A DNA stretch of 64,000 bases from NCBI GenBank assembly GCA_963698495.1, contig CAVORB010000020.1, positions 248,001 through 312,000 on the forward strand, read 5' to 3'. Shown here piece by piece: positions 27,372 to 36,728 of the stretch. Numbering within the stretch: the stretch's first letter is position 1; every line of letters begins with the position of its first letter. Both the position numbers and the translations under genes were made by a program. The stretch comes from CAVORB01 sp963698495. GTDB lineage: Bacteria; Pseudomonadota; Gammaproteobacteria; Chromatiales; Chromatiaceae. The notes under the pieces were generated by a model that ran no database searches, was not told where the DNA came from, and saw only the letters and a program-made list of their open reading frames with translations.

Positions 27372-28832
27372 ATGAAGCAGTCGATACAGCTTCGACTTGG
27401 CCAGCAGCTGACAATGACTCCGCAGCTGCAGCAGGCCATCCGTCTGCTTCAGCTGTCCATGCTGGACCTCCAGCAAGAAATCCAGGACGCGCTCGAGTCC
27501 AACCTCATGCTGGAGAACGCCGACGAGGCGGAGCGCCCCAACGGCGAAGACCCGGACGGCGGCGCGCGCGAGCGGGCGCAAGCCGACGCGGATCTGGAGC
27601 GCGAGGTCCAGCCCGAGAACATGCCGATGCCCCAGGAGCTGCCGGTTGACGCTGAATGGAGCGACCATTACGACAGCTATGTCCCAACCAGCGGCGGCGG
27701 GGATGACGGTGCCGATTTCGACCTCTTCGCCCACAAGAGCGCATCCCCGACCCTGAACGACCATCTGCAGTGGCAGCTCAACCTGAGCCGCATGGAGGGA
27801 AACGACCTGGCCATTGCAACCGCCCTCATCGAATCTATCAACGCGGATGGCTACCTCACCGTTGACCCGCAGGAGCTTCTGGAAGCCCTCGATGATGAAG
27901 AGCTTACGCTGGAGGAGGTGGAGGCGGTCCTGCACCGGGTGCAATCGCTTGACCCGGCGGGCGTGGGCGCACGCAACCTGCGCGAGTGTCTCCTGATCCA
28001 GCTGCGGCAGTTATCCCCCGAGCAGTATCCCCTACGCGATCTGGCGATTGCCGTATGCGAGCGGCATGTAGAGGCCTTATCCAAGAACGACTTGGAGCCG
28101 ATTCGCCGCGATCTGGGCATCTCCACGGCGGTGCTGGGCGAGGTCATCGCCCTGATCCGCACGCTGCATCCCAGACCCGGGGCCTTGATCGCCGAATCGC
28201 AGCCGGAGTACGTTATCCCCGACGTGTTCGTGCGCAAGCACGGCGGCGCCTGGACGGTGGAGCTAAACCCGGAAACCACGCCCAAGCTAAGGGTGAACCC
28301 GGACTACTCGCGGCTCATCCGCCGCGCCGACCAGAGCGAAGACAACACCTTCTTGAAGAACCATCTTCAGGAAGCACGTTGGTTTATCAAGAGCCTCGCG
28401 AGCCGCAACGACACGATCGTGAGAGTGGCGGCGAAGATCGTGGAGCTGCAGCAGGACTTTCTCGAGTATGGCGACGAGGCGATGAAGCCCATGGTGCTGC
28501 GGGACGTGGCGGAAGCCCTCGAGCTGCACGAATCCACCGTGTCGAGGGTCACCACCCAGAAGTACATGCACACCCCGCGGGGTACCTACGAGTTCAAGTA
28601 CTTCTTCTCCAGCCACGTGAGCACCGCATCCGGGGGCGAGTGCTCATCGACCGCGATCCGCGCCTTCATCCGCAAGCTGGTCGCCGCGGAGAAACCGGGT
28701 AAGCCGCTGAGCGACAACAAGATCGCGTCCATCTTGGCGGATCAGGGCATCAACGTGGCGCGGCGCACCGTCGCCAAGTACCGGGAGGCCATGGGCATAC
28801 CGCCCTCGAATGAGCGCAAACGCCTGGCTTGA
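27372..28832 (+). CDS. rpoN: RNA polymerase sigma-54 factor
   Basis: Sigma-54, which recognises -24/-12 promoters and needs enhancer-binding ATPases. 486 residues: the Gln/Leu-rich activator-interacting region I (LRLGQQLTMTPQLQQAIRLLQLS), an acidic region II, the core-binding region, the HTH (DVAEALELHESTVSRVTTQKYM) and the RpoN box (ARRTVAKYREAMGI). A sigma-54 activator and a matching promoter occur in this same window at 53023 and 54775. Confidence 0.98.
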   Translation: MKQSIQLRLGQQLTMTPQLQQAIRLLQLSMLDLQQEIQDALESNLMLENADEAERPNGEDPDGGARERAQADADLEREVQPENMPMPQELPVDAEWSDHYDSYVPTSGGGDDGADFDLFAHKSASPTLNDHLQWQLNLSRMEGNDLAIATALIESINADGYLTVDPQELLEALDDEELTLEEVEAVLHRVQSLDPAGVGARNLRECLLIQLRQLSPEQYPLRDLAIAVCERHVEALSKNDLEPIRRDLGISTAVLGEVIALIRTLHPRPGALIAESQPEYVIPDVFVRKHGGAWTVELNPETTPKLRVNPDYSRLIRRADQSEDNTFLKNHLQEARWFIKSLASRNDTIVRVAAKIVELQQDFLEYGDEAMKPMVLRDVAEALELHESTVSRVTTQKYMHTPRGTYEFKYFFSSHVSTASGGECSSTAIRAFIRKLVAAEKPGKPLSDNKIASILADQGINVARRTVAKYREAMGIPPSNERKRLA

Positions 28833-28992
28833 TACGCCGCAGCCGGCTCGCCGAGGATACCGCCGCCATTCGTGGCATCCGGGACCAGCGCAAATGAGGG
28901 GAAACGAAGACCGAAACTTGTCTTTCTACCCCTGATGGGGCTCCAGGACGGCGCCTTGCAGGGATCTTGTGTGGACAACGAGGAGTCTCACT

Positions 28993-29313
28993 ATGCAAAT
29001 CAACCTGACGGGTCATCATGTCGACGTCACCGACGCCCTCAAGGGCTATGTCGACAGCAAGTTCGAACGCCTCGCGCGGCACTTCGACCACGTCATCAAC
29101 GTGCACGTCATCCTGAGCGTCGAGAAGCTGCGCCAGAAGGCCGAGGCGACGCTGCACGTCAACGGCGCCAAGGTCTTCGCGGACTCGGTCCACGAGGACA
29201 TGTACGCGGCGATCGACACCCTGATCGACAAGCTCGACCGCCAGGTGCTCAAACACAAGGAGAAGAAAAGCAGTCACCGGGGTAACGGCTTCAAGGGAAT
29301 CGAAACCGACTAA
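28993..29313 (+). CDS. hpf: Ribosome hibernation promoting factor, short form
   Basis: 106-residue sigma-54 modulation/S30EA protein that dimerises 70S ribosomes in stationary phase. The start MQINLTGHHVDVTDALKGYV has GAGGAG upstream; text LRQKAEATLHVNGAKVFADSVHEDMYAAIDTLIDKLDRQV is standard. The long-form C-terminal dimerisation domain is absent. Typical neighbour of rpoN and ptsN. Confidence 0.96.
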   Translation: MQINLTGHHVDVTDALKGYVDSKFERLARHFDHVINVHVILSVEKLRQKAEATLHVNGAKVFADSVHEDMYAAIDTLIDKLDRQVLKHKEKKSSHRGNGFKGIETD

Positions 29314-29429
29314 GATCCGCGCGGCGTGGCATAATCGCGCGAGAAGGCCCAGATGAACGCGCCGCGGGGAATGACTCCGCGGCGTCGGCGTTTTAACCCT
29401 GACCCCAGTACTTCGGGAGCGGCATCTGC

Positions 29430-29900
29430 ATGTTTCCTCCCCGTTTCATCGTCGCCGGGCGCATCGGCGCAAGTATCGACATCAGCAGCAAGAAGCGTTT
29501 GCTCGAGGTGCTCGGCGAGCTGCTCGCGACGGATGACCCCGACCTGAGCCCCGAGACCGTTTTCGAGCACCTGCTCGAACGCGAGCGTCTCGGGAGCACG
29601 GGTCTCGGCCATGGCGTTGCACTTCCTCATGCCCGCATGCAGGGCGTCTCCGAGGCCGTCGGCGCCTTTGTTCAGCTGCGCGAGGGCATCGGATTCGACG
29701 CCATCGACGACCAGCCGGTTGACCTCGCCTTCGCGCTGCTGGTGCCAGAGGCGGCGAACGAGGCGCACCTGCAGCTGCTCTCCAACCTGGCCTCCATGTT
29801 CAGCGACCCGCAGCTGCGGGAGTCCCTGCGCCGCGCCAGTTCCGCCGAGCGAATCCTGCGCCTCCTGACGGAACGAGACGAGGACTCCCCCCACGCATGA
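29430..29900 (+). CDS. ptsN: PTS IIA-like nitrogen regulatory protein
   Basis: EIIA-Ntr, a phosphocarrier with regulatory targets such as potassium transport and sensor kinases in relatives. 156 residues with the phosphorylated histidine His67 in GHGVALPHARM. The conserved place after rpoN-hpf and before hprK-rapZ supports a role in the nitrogen-related PTS rather than sugar uptake. The stop overlaps hprK by four bases. Confidence 0.95.
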   Translation: MFPPRFIVAGRIGASIDISSKKRLLEVLGELLATDDPDLSPETVFEHLLERERLGSTGLGHGVALPHARMQGVSEAVGAFVQLREGIGFDAIDDQPVDLAFALLVPEAANEAHLQLLSNLASMFSDPQLRESLRRASSAERILRLLTERDEDSPHA

Positions 29901-30865
29901 CGCCGGTCGACACCCTGCAGGACCTCCTCCAGCAGATCGGCCCCCGCCTGCAGCTCCGCTGGTTGACGCCGCAGCCGTCGGAAGGTCGCCGTCTGCGAGG
30001 CGAAGACCGCGCCGTGGCCGGCCAGCCTCTGGTCGGCTCCTTGAACTGCATCCATCCGAACCGCCTCCAGATCATTGGTTACGCCGAGCTCGTCTATCTT
30101 GCGGACCTGCGCCCAGCCGTGCACGAGGAGACCCTCCGTACGCTGTTCGCCGCGTGCCCGGCCGCGATCCTGTTCTCCGACGACATCGAGCCAGAGGACG
30201 CCTTCTTCGGTCATGCGGAGCGCACCGGGACGCCCATGCTCGGATCTCCCGTCGGCGACGAGGAGATGATCCGCCAGCTGCAATACTTCCTCACCCATGC
30301 CATGGCCGAACGCACGACAGCGCACGGCGTGTTCATGGAGGTGCTGGGCATGGGCGTGCTGCTCGCCGGCGACCCGGCCATTGGCAAGAGTGAGCTCGCC
30401 CTGGATCTCATTAGCCGCGGCCACCGCCTGATCGCCGACGACGCCCCTGAGTTCGCCAACATCGCTCCCGAGACGCTCAAGGGCTCGTGCCCGAGGCTGC
30501 TAAGGGATTTTCTGGAGGTCCGGGGCCTCGGTGTGCTCAATATTCGCGCCATGTTCGGGGAGAGCTCCGTGCGGCAGAGCAAGGACTTGAACCTGATCGT
30601 CAACCTCAGGTGTCTCAGCGAGAAGGAGCTCGCAGGCATCGACCGGCTGGCCGGCACCCTCTCCGCCCGCCACATGCTCGGCGTGGCGGTTCCCGAGATC
30701 ACCATTCCGGTGGCACCTGGACGCAACCTGGCGATCCTGGTCGAGGCTGCGGTCAGGCACCAGATCCTTCGTATCAGGGGTTACGATGCGGGCGTAGACT
30801 TCACCGAACGCCAGGCGCGCGCCGTCTTGGATGTCCCTCCCCTTCCCTTCGGAGCGGGCGAGTGA
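29897..30865 (+). CDS. hprK: HPr kinase/phosphorylase
   Basis: Bifunctional enzyme phosphorylating HPr on a serine. 322 residues with the N-terminal domain and, at about 150, MGVLLAGDPAIGKSELALDLI (Walker A GDPAIGKS), LIADDAPEF and the C-terminal signature VRGLGVLNIRAMFGESSVR. In proteobacteria it serves regulation rather than sugar repression. It is coupled to ptsN by a four-base overlap. Confidence 0.96.
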   Translation: MTPVDTLQDLLQQIGPRLQLRWLTPQPSEGRRLRGEDRAVAGQPLVGSLNCIHPNRLQIIGYAELVYLADLRPAVHEETLRTLFAACPAAILFSDDIEPEDAFFGHAERTGTPMLGSPVGDEEMIRQLQYFLTHAMAERTTAHGVFMEVLGMGVLLAGDPAIGKSELALDLISRGHRLIADDAPEFANIAPETLKGSCPRLLRDFLEVRGLGVLNIRAMFGESSVRQSKDLNLIVNLRCLSEKELAGIDRLAGTLSARHMLGVAVPEITIPVAPGRNLAILVEAAVRHQILRIRGYDAGVDFTERQARAVLDVPPLPFGAGE

Positions 30866-30962
30866 CAACCAGACCCGACCCCCGCGCGGCGTCCCGCTGC
30901 CCTGGTCCGACCGGACCGCGAGCGCGGGGGCGCGCTCCCGGCCCGGACATCGCATCGAGACC

Positions 30963-31829
30963 ATGGACCACAAGAAGCTGATCATCGTCAGCGGTCTATC
31001 CGGATCCGGCAAGAGCGTGGCTCTCCACACGCTCGAGGACCTCGGCTATTACTGCATCGACAACCTGCCGCTGTTCCTGCTGCGCGAACTGGCCCTCGGT
31101 CTGGAGCAGACCGAGGCGAGGCCATTCGAGCATACCGCGGTCGGCATCGACGCCCGCAACCAGCCCGAGCACCTCGGCGAGCTTCCGCGTCTGGTCGAGG
31201 AGCTTCGCGCCCGGGATTTCGAATGCCGCGTCCTCTATTTGGAGGCGCAGGCGGACACCCTGATCAAACGCTTCAGCGAGACCCGCCGCAAGCACCCCCT
31301 CACCGCGGAGGACCGCCCGTTGGCGGAGGCCATCGAGCTGGAGCGCGAGTTGTTGGAGCCGATCCTGAGCGGCGCCGACCTGCGCATCGACACCACTCAC
31401 ACCAATGTCCACCAGCTGCGGGATCTCGTGCGCGACCGCCTCGGCGAGGATGCCCCGGCCAGGGTCTCCGTCCTGCTCCAGACGTTCGGTTTCAAGCACG
31501 GGGTCCCGCGCGACGTGGATTTCGTCATCGACGTCCGTTGCCTGCCCAACCCGCACTGGCAAACCGAGCTGCGCCCCCTGACGGGACTCGATCCGGCGGT
31601 AGCGCGCTTCCTGGAGGACTCTCCGGAGGTTGCGGAGATGCGTGACGACCTCACCGCCTTCTTCGACCGTTGGATCCCTCGCTTCGAAGCCGACGGGCGC
31701 AGCTACCTGACCATCGCCATCGGCTGCACCGGGGGTCAGCATCGCTCCGTCTACATGGCGGATCAGCTACGCCGCCACTTTGCCTCCCAGGGCCGCAGGG
31801 CCATGATCCGCCACCGAGAGCTGTCATGA
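30963..31829 (+). CDS. rapZ: RNase adapter RapZ (P-loop nucleotidase-like)
   Basis: 288-residue protein which in E. coli guides RNase E to the GlmZ small RNA and senses glucosamine-6-phosphate. Start MDHKKLIIVSGLSGSGKSVALHTLEDLG gives the Walker A motif at residues 10-17; DVRCLPNPHW and the C-terminal IGCTGGQHRSVYM RNA-binding segment are present. An upstream Met adds an Arg/Pro-rich leader and was rejected. Confidence 0.96.
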   Translation: MDHKKLIIVSGLSGSGKSVALHTLEDLGYYCIDNLPLFLLRELALGLEQTEARPFEHTAVGIDARNQPEHLGELPRLVEELRARDFECRVLYLEAQADTLIKRFSETRRKHPLTAEDRPLAEAIELERELLEPILSGADLRIDTTHTNVHQLRDLVRDRLGEDAPARVSVLLQTFGFKHGVPRDVDFVIDVRCLPNPHWQTELRPLTGLDPAVARFLEDSPEVAEMRDDLTAFFDRWIPRFEADGRSYLTIAIGCTGGQHRSVYMADQLRRHFASQGRRAMIRHRELS

Positions 31830-32227
31830 GTGTCGGTCTGCTGCTGATCACCCATAATAATATCGGCGCCAGCCTGCTGCAGACGGCTGTCCGCGTGCTC
31901 GACTGCTGCCCGTTGCGGGCCGAGACCCTGGCCGTCACCGACGAGTCCCGCAAGGACGTCCTCACCGCGGAGGCCGAAAAAATGATCCACCAGCTCGACG
32001 TCGGAGACGGCGTGATGATTCTCACCGACCTGTTCGGCTCCAGTCCGGCCAACATCGCCAACGCCTTGCGTGGGCACGGCGGCGTGCGGGTGCTCACCGG
32101 GGTAAATCTGCCGATGCTCATACGGGTGCTTAATTACCCCACGCTGCCGCTGGACGAGATGGCGCAAAAGGCCCTGAGCGGCGGCCGTGACGGGGTCCTG
32201 CTGTGTCAGAGGGGAGAGACGGGGTGA
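31826..32227 (+). CDS. PTS mannose/fructose-type EIIA domain protein
   Basis: 133-residue single-domain EIIA of the mannose family. The phosphorylatable histidine is His10 in LLITHNNIGASLL, with the GDGVMILTDLFGSSPANIA segment. No EIIB, EIIC or EIID genes are nearby, so it is a regulatory phosphocarrier for the adjacent HPr and EI. Overlaps rapZ by four bases. Confidence 0.92.
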   Translation: MSVGLLLITHNNIGASLLQTAVRVLDCCPLRAETLAVTDESRKDVLTAEAEKMIHQLDVGDGVMILTDLFGSSPANIANALRGHGGVRVLTGVNLPMLIRVLNYPTLPLDEMAQKALSGGRDGVLLCQRGETG

Positions 32228-32267
32228 AACCGACGGTCATCTCGGCCGGAAAGACGGAGGGCAAGCC

Positions 32268-32537
32268 TTGATCCGCAAAGAGGTCGAGATCGTCAACAAA
32301 TTGGGGCTGCACGCGCGCGCGGCGGCCAAGTTCGTGACCTGCGCCAGTGGCTTCACCAGCCAGGTCCAGGTCGAAAGGCAAGGACAGCGGGTGAACGGAA
32401 AAAGCATCATGGGCGTCATGATGCTTGCCGCGGCGCAGGGCACGACCATCACCCTGCTCATCCAGGGCGAGGACGAGGAGGCCGCCTGCGGCGCGCTCGA
32501 GAGGCTCATCGCGGATCGATTCGGGGAGGGCGAATGA
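32268..32537 (+). CDS. ptsH: HPr phosphocarrier protein
   Basis: 89-residue HPr taking phosphate from EI on a histidine and accepting serine phosphorylation from HprK. Active-site His in KLGLHARAAAKFV and regulatory serine in GKSIMGVMMLAA are both seen. The start is TTG at 32268 with GGAGG eight to twelve bases upstream; no ATG fits. It could be an Npr-type HPr given the context. Confidence 0.93.
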   Translation: MIRKEVEIVNKLGLHARAAAKFVTCASGFTSQVQVERQGQRVNGKSIMGVMMLAAAQGTTITLLIQGEDEEAACGALERLIADRFGEGE

Positions 32538-34279
32538 CCCTCGCCTGCTGCGGACTCGGCGTCGCTACCGCCCAGGCTATAGCGATGGGGCCCGCTCATC
32601 TGCTCGACCGGGGGGCCGTCGGCGCCCTACCCAAGCGCGTCGACGCCGCAGCAATCGTCACCGAGGTGATGCGTCTCGACGCTGCCCTCGCAGCGGCGCA
32701 GCACGCCCTGCGCGCCGTGCGCGAACAGATCCCCAGCGCCACGCCGGTGGACGTCGCCGAGTTCATCGACTCCCATCTTCTGATGCTGGAGGATACGGCC
32801 TTGGTCGAGCCGGCGCGGGAGCTGATCCGCCACCAGCACTTCAGCGCCGAGTGGGCCCTGGAGCAGCACCGGGACGCGCTCGTGGCGGTGTTTGAGGAAA
32901 TGGATGACGCCTACCTGCGCAGCCGTCGCGACGACGTCGACCACGTCCTCAACCACATACTGAGCTTCCTCCTCCCGGGCGAGCGGGCGGAGCCGTCGGA
33001 GGCCGACCTGAAGGGTCGCGTAATCATCGCGCGGGATCTCTCGCCGGCGGACACGATCGTGCTGCGTCACCGCGGCGCGGCGGCCTTCGTGACCGAATTC
33101 GGCGGCCCGATGTCGCACACCGCGATCCTGGCACGCAGCTTGAACATCCCTGCGGTGATGGGAGTACGCAACGTCACCCGTTACTTCCAGCAGGACGAAA
33201 CCGTCATCGTCGACGGCGAGACCGGCGCTGTGCTCGCGGACGTCGACGAGCGCATCCTCCAGCACTACCGCAACCGGCTGCGAACCCGCGAGGAACGCCG
33301 CGACCGCCTGCGCCGCCTGGTGCGCAAACCGGCGGTTAGTCTGGACGGCGTATCGATCGCCCTACTGGCCAACCTGGAGCTGCCGGAAGACGTCCAGACC
33401 GCACGCGTCAATGGCGCCTCCGGCGTTGGGCTCTATCGCACCGAGTTCCTGTACATGAACCGCGACGAGCTGCCCGACGAGGAGGAGCACCTCGCCGCCT
33501 ACCTGGAGGTCATCCGCGGTCTCGACGGCATCCCCATCACCTTCCGCACCCTCGACCTAGGGGTAGACAAGCAGGTGGACGGCAGCGCGGCCAGCTGTCC
33601 GCCAGTATGCAACCCGGCCCTGGGGTTGCGCGCCATCCGCCTGTGTCTCAAAGAGCCGGAGCTGTTCCGCCCCCAGCTGAGGGCCATTCTGCGAGCCTCC
33701 GCCGAGGGACCGGTGCGAATGATGATCCCTATGCTCTCGGGCATTCAGGAAGTCAACAGCGTGCTCGCCCTGGTCGAACAGGCACGCAGAGGGCTCAGCC
33801 GCGACCGACTCCCCTACGATCCCCACATGCCCGTCGGAGGCATGATCGAAGTACCCGCGGCCGCCCTGTCGGCGGCCGCGTTCGCCCGCCGGCTGGATTT
33901 CCTCTCCATCGGCACCAACGACCTGATCCAATACGCGCTCGCGATCGACCGCGTCGACGATACCGTCAACTACCTGTACGACCCGTTGCACCCGGCCATC
34001 CTCCGGCTCATCCGCATGACCATCGATGCCGGACACGCCCACGCGACCCCGGTTTCGATGTGCGGCGAGATGGCCGGGGAACCCCGCTTCACGCGCCTGT
34101 TGCTCGGGCTCGGTCTGCGCGAGCTGAGCATGCAGCCAGGATCCCTGTTGGAGGTGAAGGAGATCGTGCGCGCGAGCCGAATCAACGAGTTGGAGGAAGC
34201 CGCCGCACGGTTGCTCGAGCGGATGGACGACGAAGATCCGGAGCAGCTCCTGGACGATATCAACCGGTCAAAGCGTTGA
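32534..34279 (+). CDS. ptsI: Phosphoenolpyruvate-protein phosphotransferase (enzyme I)
   Basis: 581-residue EI that transfers phosphate from PEP to HPr. The phosphorylated histidine is in GGPMSHTAILARS; the PEP-binding domain shows GASGVGLYRTEFLYM, NPALGLRAIR, IEVPAAALSA, SIGTNDLIQYALAIDR and the catalytic cysteine in VSMCGEMAG. No GAF domain, so not the PtsP type. It ends the operon; a palindrome GCTCCGGCCGGAGC lies 11 bases after the stop. Confidence 0.97.
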   Translation: MTLACCGLGVATAQAIAMGPAHLLDRGAVGALPKRVDAAAIVTEVMRLDAALAAAQHALRAVREQIPSATPVDVAEFIDSHLLMLEDTALVEPARELIRHQHFSAEWALEQHRDALVAVFEEMDDAYLRSRRDDVDHVLNHILSFLLPGERAEPSEADLKGRVIIARDLSPADTIVLRHRGAAAFVTEFGGPMSHTAILARSLNIPAVMGVRNVTRYFQQDETVIVDGETGAVLADVDERILQHYRNRLRTREERRDRLRRLVRKPAVSLDGVSIALLANLELPEDVQTARVNGASGVGLYRTEFLYMNRDELPDEEEHLAAYLEVIRGLDGIPITFRTLDLGVDKQVDGSAASCPPVCNPALGLRAIRLCLKEPELFRPQLRAILRASAEGPVRMMIPMLSGIQEVNSVLALVEQARRGLSRDRLPYDPHMPVGGMIEVPAAALSAAAFARRLDFLSIGTNDLIQYALAIDRVDDTVNYLYDPLHPAILRLIRMTIDAGHAHATPVSMCGEMAGEPRFTRLLLGLGLRELSMQPGSLLEVKEIVRASRINELEEAAARLLERMDDEDPEQLLDDINRSKR

Positions 34280-34602
34280 GGCGCCAAGGGCTCCGGCCGG
34301 AGCGCTCGGCGATGTCGAACCCGTCCGCACGCAATCCCGGCGCTGGTGGCCGCGGACCTTCGCGGAATCGCAGATCGTGCATAGGCTCCGTGCCTTCCGC
34401 ACGACTATCCCAAAATGTGAATCAAAACGAAAATTGTCATTGCCCGCGCGCTATCATAAGAATAGATTAATATTGCGAACGTTGGCCGAGTCGCCGCGCG
34501 GCACAGGACTGAGGGCTAAACTGAGCCCCTTGGGTGGACGGGAATGGCGGGGTCGTATCGGCGTTCGGCCGGGTGGTTGGTAAGCAGTGACGGAGAAATG
34601 AA
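34280..34602. other. Intergenic region upstream of a small unknown gene
   Basis: About 320 bases. A GC-rich perfect palindrome GCTCCGGCCGGAGC (34290-34303) may stop ptsI transcription. An unusually AT-rich stretch at 34410-34480 includes TTGTCA (34435 region) with a weak -10 seventeen bases on, a possible promoter for the gene at 34603. Nothing else is seen. Confidence 0.55.
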
Positions 34603-34899
34603 ATGAGCAAGCTCCCGCATATCGGGGACGTGGTAGAGCTCTTCGGCATCGGCTGCGAAGGCTGCGGCCATTTTCGGGGCCAGTTCCAGGTTCACGCCGT
34701 GGTCGAAACCGACCAGGTATTTCTGGTCGTCGATCCACGAGACATACAATGTGAGGGGGCGGTTGAAGCTCGCTCCTTCCCTCGGCTCACGATCCTGTGG
34801 AACAAGGATCTCGAGTGTTGGCAGAGCGACTGCGGCAAACACCAGGTCGCGGTCCACATCTCAGGGCACTACCAGGGCCCCACCAGAGAGGCCGCCTAG
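34603..34899 (+). CDS. Small protein of unknown function
   Basis: 98 residues, predicted cytoplasmic, no signal peptide or membrane segment. Four cysteines occur as CEGCG near residue 18-22, one at about 50 and a pair around 70-77 (CWQSDCG), so a metal or disulfide site is conceivable. The ATG is preceded by GGAG at good distance and an AT-rich promoter-like region, and the gene is followed by a hairpin, which together favour a real gene. I recognise no family. Confidence 0.6.
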   Translation: MSKLPHIGDVVELFGIGCEGCGHFRGQFQVHAVVETDQVFLVVDPRDIQCEGAVEARSFPRLTILWNKDLECWQSDCGKHQVAVHISGHYQGPTREAA

Positions 34900-34915
34900 G
34901 CAGCTCCTGAGCACG

Positions 34916-34936
34916 GCCACGACCTGCGGTCGTGGC
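34916..34936 (+). terminator. Hairpin after the small unknown gene
   Basis: GCCACGACC-TGC-GGTCGTGGC, a perfect 9-bp stem with a 3-base loop, 17 bases after the stop of the preceding gene. There is no T-tract, so termination strength is uncertain. Confidence 0.5.
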
Positions 34937-35164
34937 AGCGGGGGATGCGCTTTCCCGCTCGTCGCGCAGGCCAGATCCATGGGATGGCGGGACGCCGTCA
35001 GTTCCTTGGACGCGCTGACGAGCTTGGCGCGCGAAGGCTTCGAGAACGGGTTCGTTTCCCTCCTCTCGTCGGCGCCCGCTATGCCCGTCCGATAGGGTGT
35101 CGCCGTCAGAGCGGCGCTGCCGACAAAGTAACCCACGAAGCAGTTGATGAGCCGCCAAGAGGCG

Positions 35165-36601
35165 TTATACGGCGGCGTCCATCACCCGCTCTGCCCACCG
35201 TTCCAGCTCGGTGATCAGCGAGAGCTTCTTCGGTTCGCTGCCCCCCTCGGCCCGAAGCACCGCCAAGCGATCCTGATATTGATCGATCGTTATGCCGGCT
35301 CCACCGGCGGGATCGGTAAGACGAACCAAGCGATAAGCGTCCCATTCCTCCCGCTCATCTTCGCTCAAGCTCTCGGGCCAGTTGCGCGCGCGATAGCGCA
35401 GTAGCATTTCCGGAAGCCGCCCGTCCTCGAAAACAAAACGCGCGGCCTTGAGCTCGGCGGGGTCAGAGCCGCGTACCCGCTCCATCTCCCTGCGGTCCGA
35501 CGCGGAGAAGAAGCCGCCCGAATACAGCATCAGGTCCGGGTCCAACTCCGTGGCAAACTCGGCCAGCTGGTGCACCTCCTGTACCTTGCCGGCCAACTCG
35601 GCGCACTCCTTCAGACGCCGCGCATGGCGCTCGACCACGGATGGGTCTATCTGCCAACGATCTGACGCTTCTGCCGTGAGGGTTGTCATCGGCGAGACCA
35701 CGGGGCAACGATTGGTATGGATGGTCTTGAGCGGGATGCGGCGCACCCCGTCTGGCAACTCATTGGCCCGCGTGAACAGACGCTCATGGACCTCCTCCAC
35801 GGAGAGCTCGAGCAGGGGATCCGGGTCCTCGCGCAGATCGAACACGATGACCCCATTGCGATTGACCGGGTGCCGAGCCACGGGAAGCACCGGCGCTATG
35901 CATCCCAGCTCGGCCGGAAAGCGCGCAGAGACGTGCAGCAGGGGCATGCCCTTGGCCAGCAGCTCCTCCGCGCGACGCTTGTCCCGTAGTGAAAGGCAGT
36001 AGTCGAAGAGGCGGGGATGCCGATCCCTGAGCAGCCGCGCCAAGGCGATGGTGGCGCGCACATCGGCGAGCGCATCGTGCGCACCTGTGTGCTCGATCCC
36101 GTTGGCGGCCGTGAGCTGCTCCAGCCGGAACGATGCGACCCCGTCCTCACGCCGCGGCCACTCGATCCCTTCGGGACGCAGCGCATGAGCGAGCCGCAGG
36201 GTATCGATCAGGTCCCAGCGGGAGTTGCCGTTCTGCCATTCCCTGGCGTAGGGATCGAAGAAATTGCGATAGAGCAGATTGCGCGTGACCTCATCATCGA
36301 AGCGGATGCTGTTGTAGCCGGCGCCACAGGTACCCGGACGGGACAGCTCACGTTCGATGGCGGCGGCGAAATCGGCCTCGGGCATGCCCTCGGCGGCCAC
36401 TCGCTGCGGCGTCAGGCCCGTGACCAGGCAGGCGTCGGGCTGGGGCAGGAGGTCATCGGCGGGACGGCAGTAGAGAACCAGGGGCTCACCGACGGGATTC
36501 AGCTCCTCGTCCGTCCGCAGCCCGGCGAACTGGGCCGGGCGGTCGCGGCGCGGGTCCGTGCCCCAGGTCTCGTAGTCGTGCCAGAAAAAGCTCGCGGTCA
36601 A
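35165..36601 (-). CDS. sbcB: Exodeoxyribonuclease I
   Basis: 478-residue 3'-5' single-strand DNA exonuclease of the DEDD family, acting in recombination and mismatch repair. N terminus FFWHDYETWGTDPRRDRPAQFAGLRTD has the catalytic acids, with GYNSIRFDDEVTRNLLYRNF and the HDALADV motif following. The C-terminal SH3-like and helical domains are full length. Last gene on the minus strand after rplS, 127 bases away. Confidence 0.96.
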   Translation of the reverse strand: MTASFFWHDYETWGTDPRRDRPAQFAGLRTDEELNPVGEPLVLYCRPADDLLPQPDACLVTGLTPQRVAAEGMPEADFAAAIERELSRPGTCGAGYNSIRFDDEVTRNLLYRNFFDPYAREWQNGNSRWDLIDTLRLAHALRPEGIEWPRREDGVASFRLEQLTAANGIEHTGAHDALADVRATIALARLLRDRHPRLFDYCLSLRDKRRAEELLAKGMPLLHVSARFPAELGCIAPVLPVARHPVNRNGVIVFDLREDPDPLLELSVEEVHERLFTRANELPDGVRRIPLKTIHTNRCPVVSPMTTLTAEASDRWQIDPSVVERHARRLKECAELAGKVQEVHQLAEFATELDPDLMLYSGGFFSASDRREMERVRGSDPAELKAARFVFEDGRLPEMLLRYRARNWPESLSEDEREEWDAYRLVRLTDPAGGAGITIDQYQDRLAVLRAEGGSEPKKLSLITELERWAERVMDAAV

Positions 36602-36728
36602 CCGCGGACCACCCTTGTGGCGCGCTGGGGACTAGGCGCACGGCGAACGCTCGGCCAGACGTGGAGGAATCGGAGACGGGGCCGACTGCGGAAGACTCGT
36701 CCCCGCAGCCGGGTGCCATCGCCTCCGC

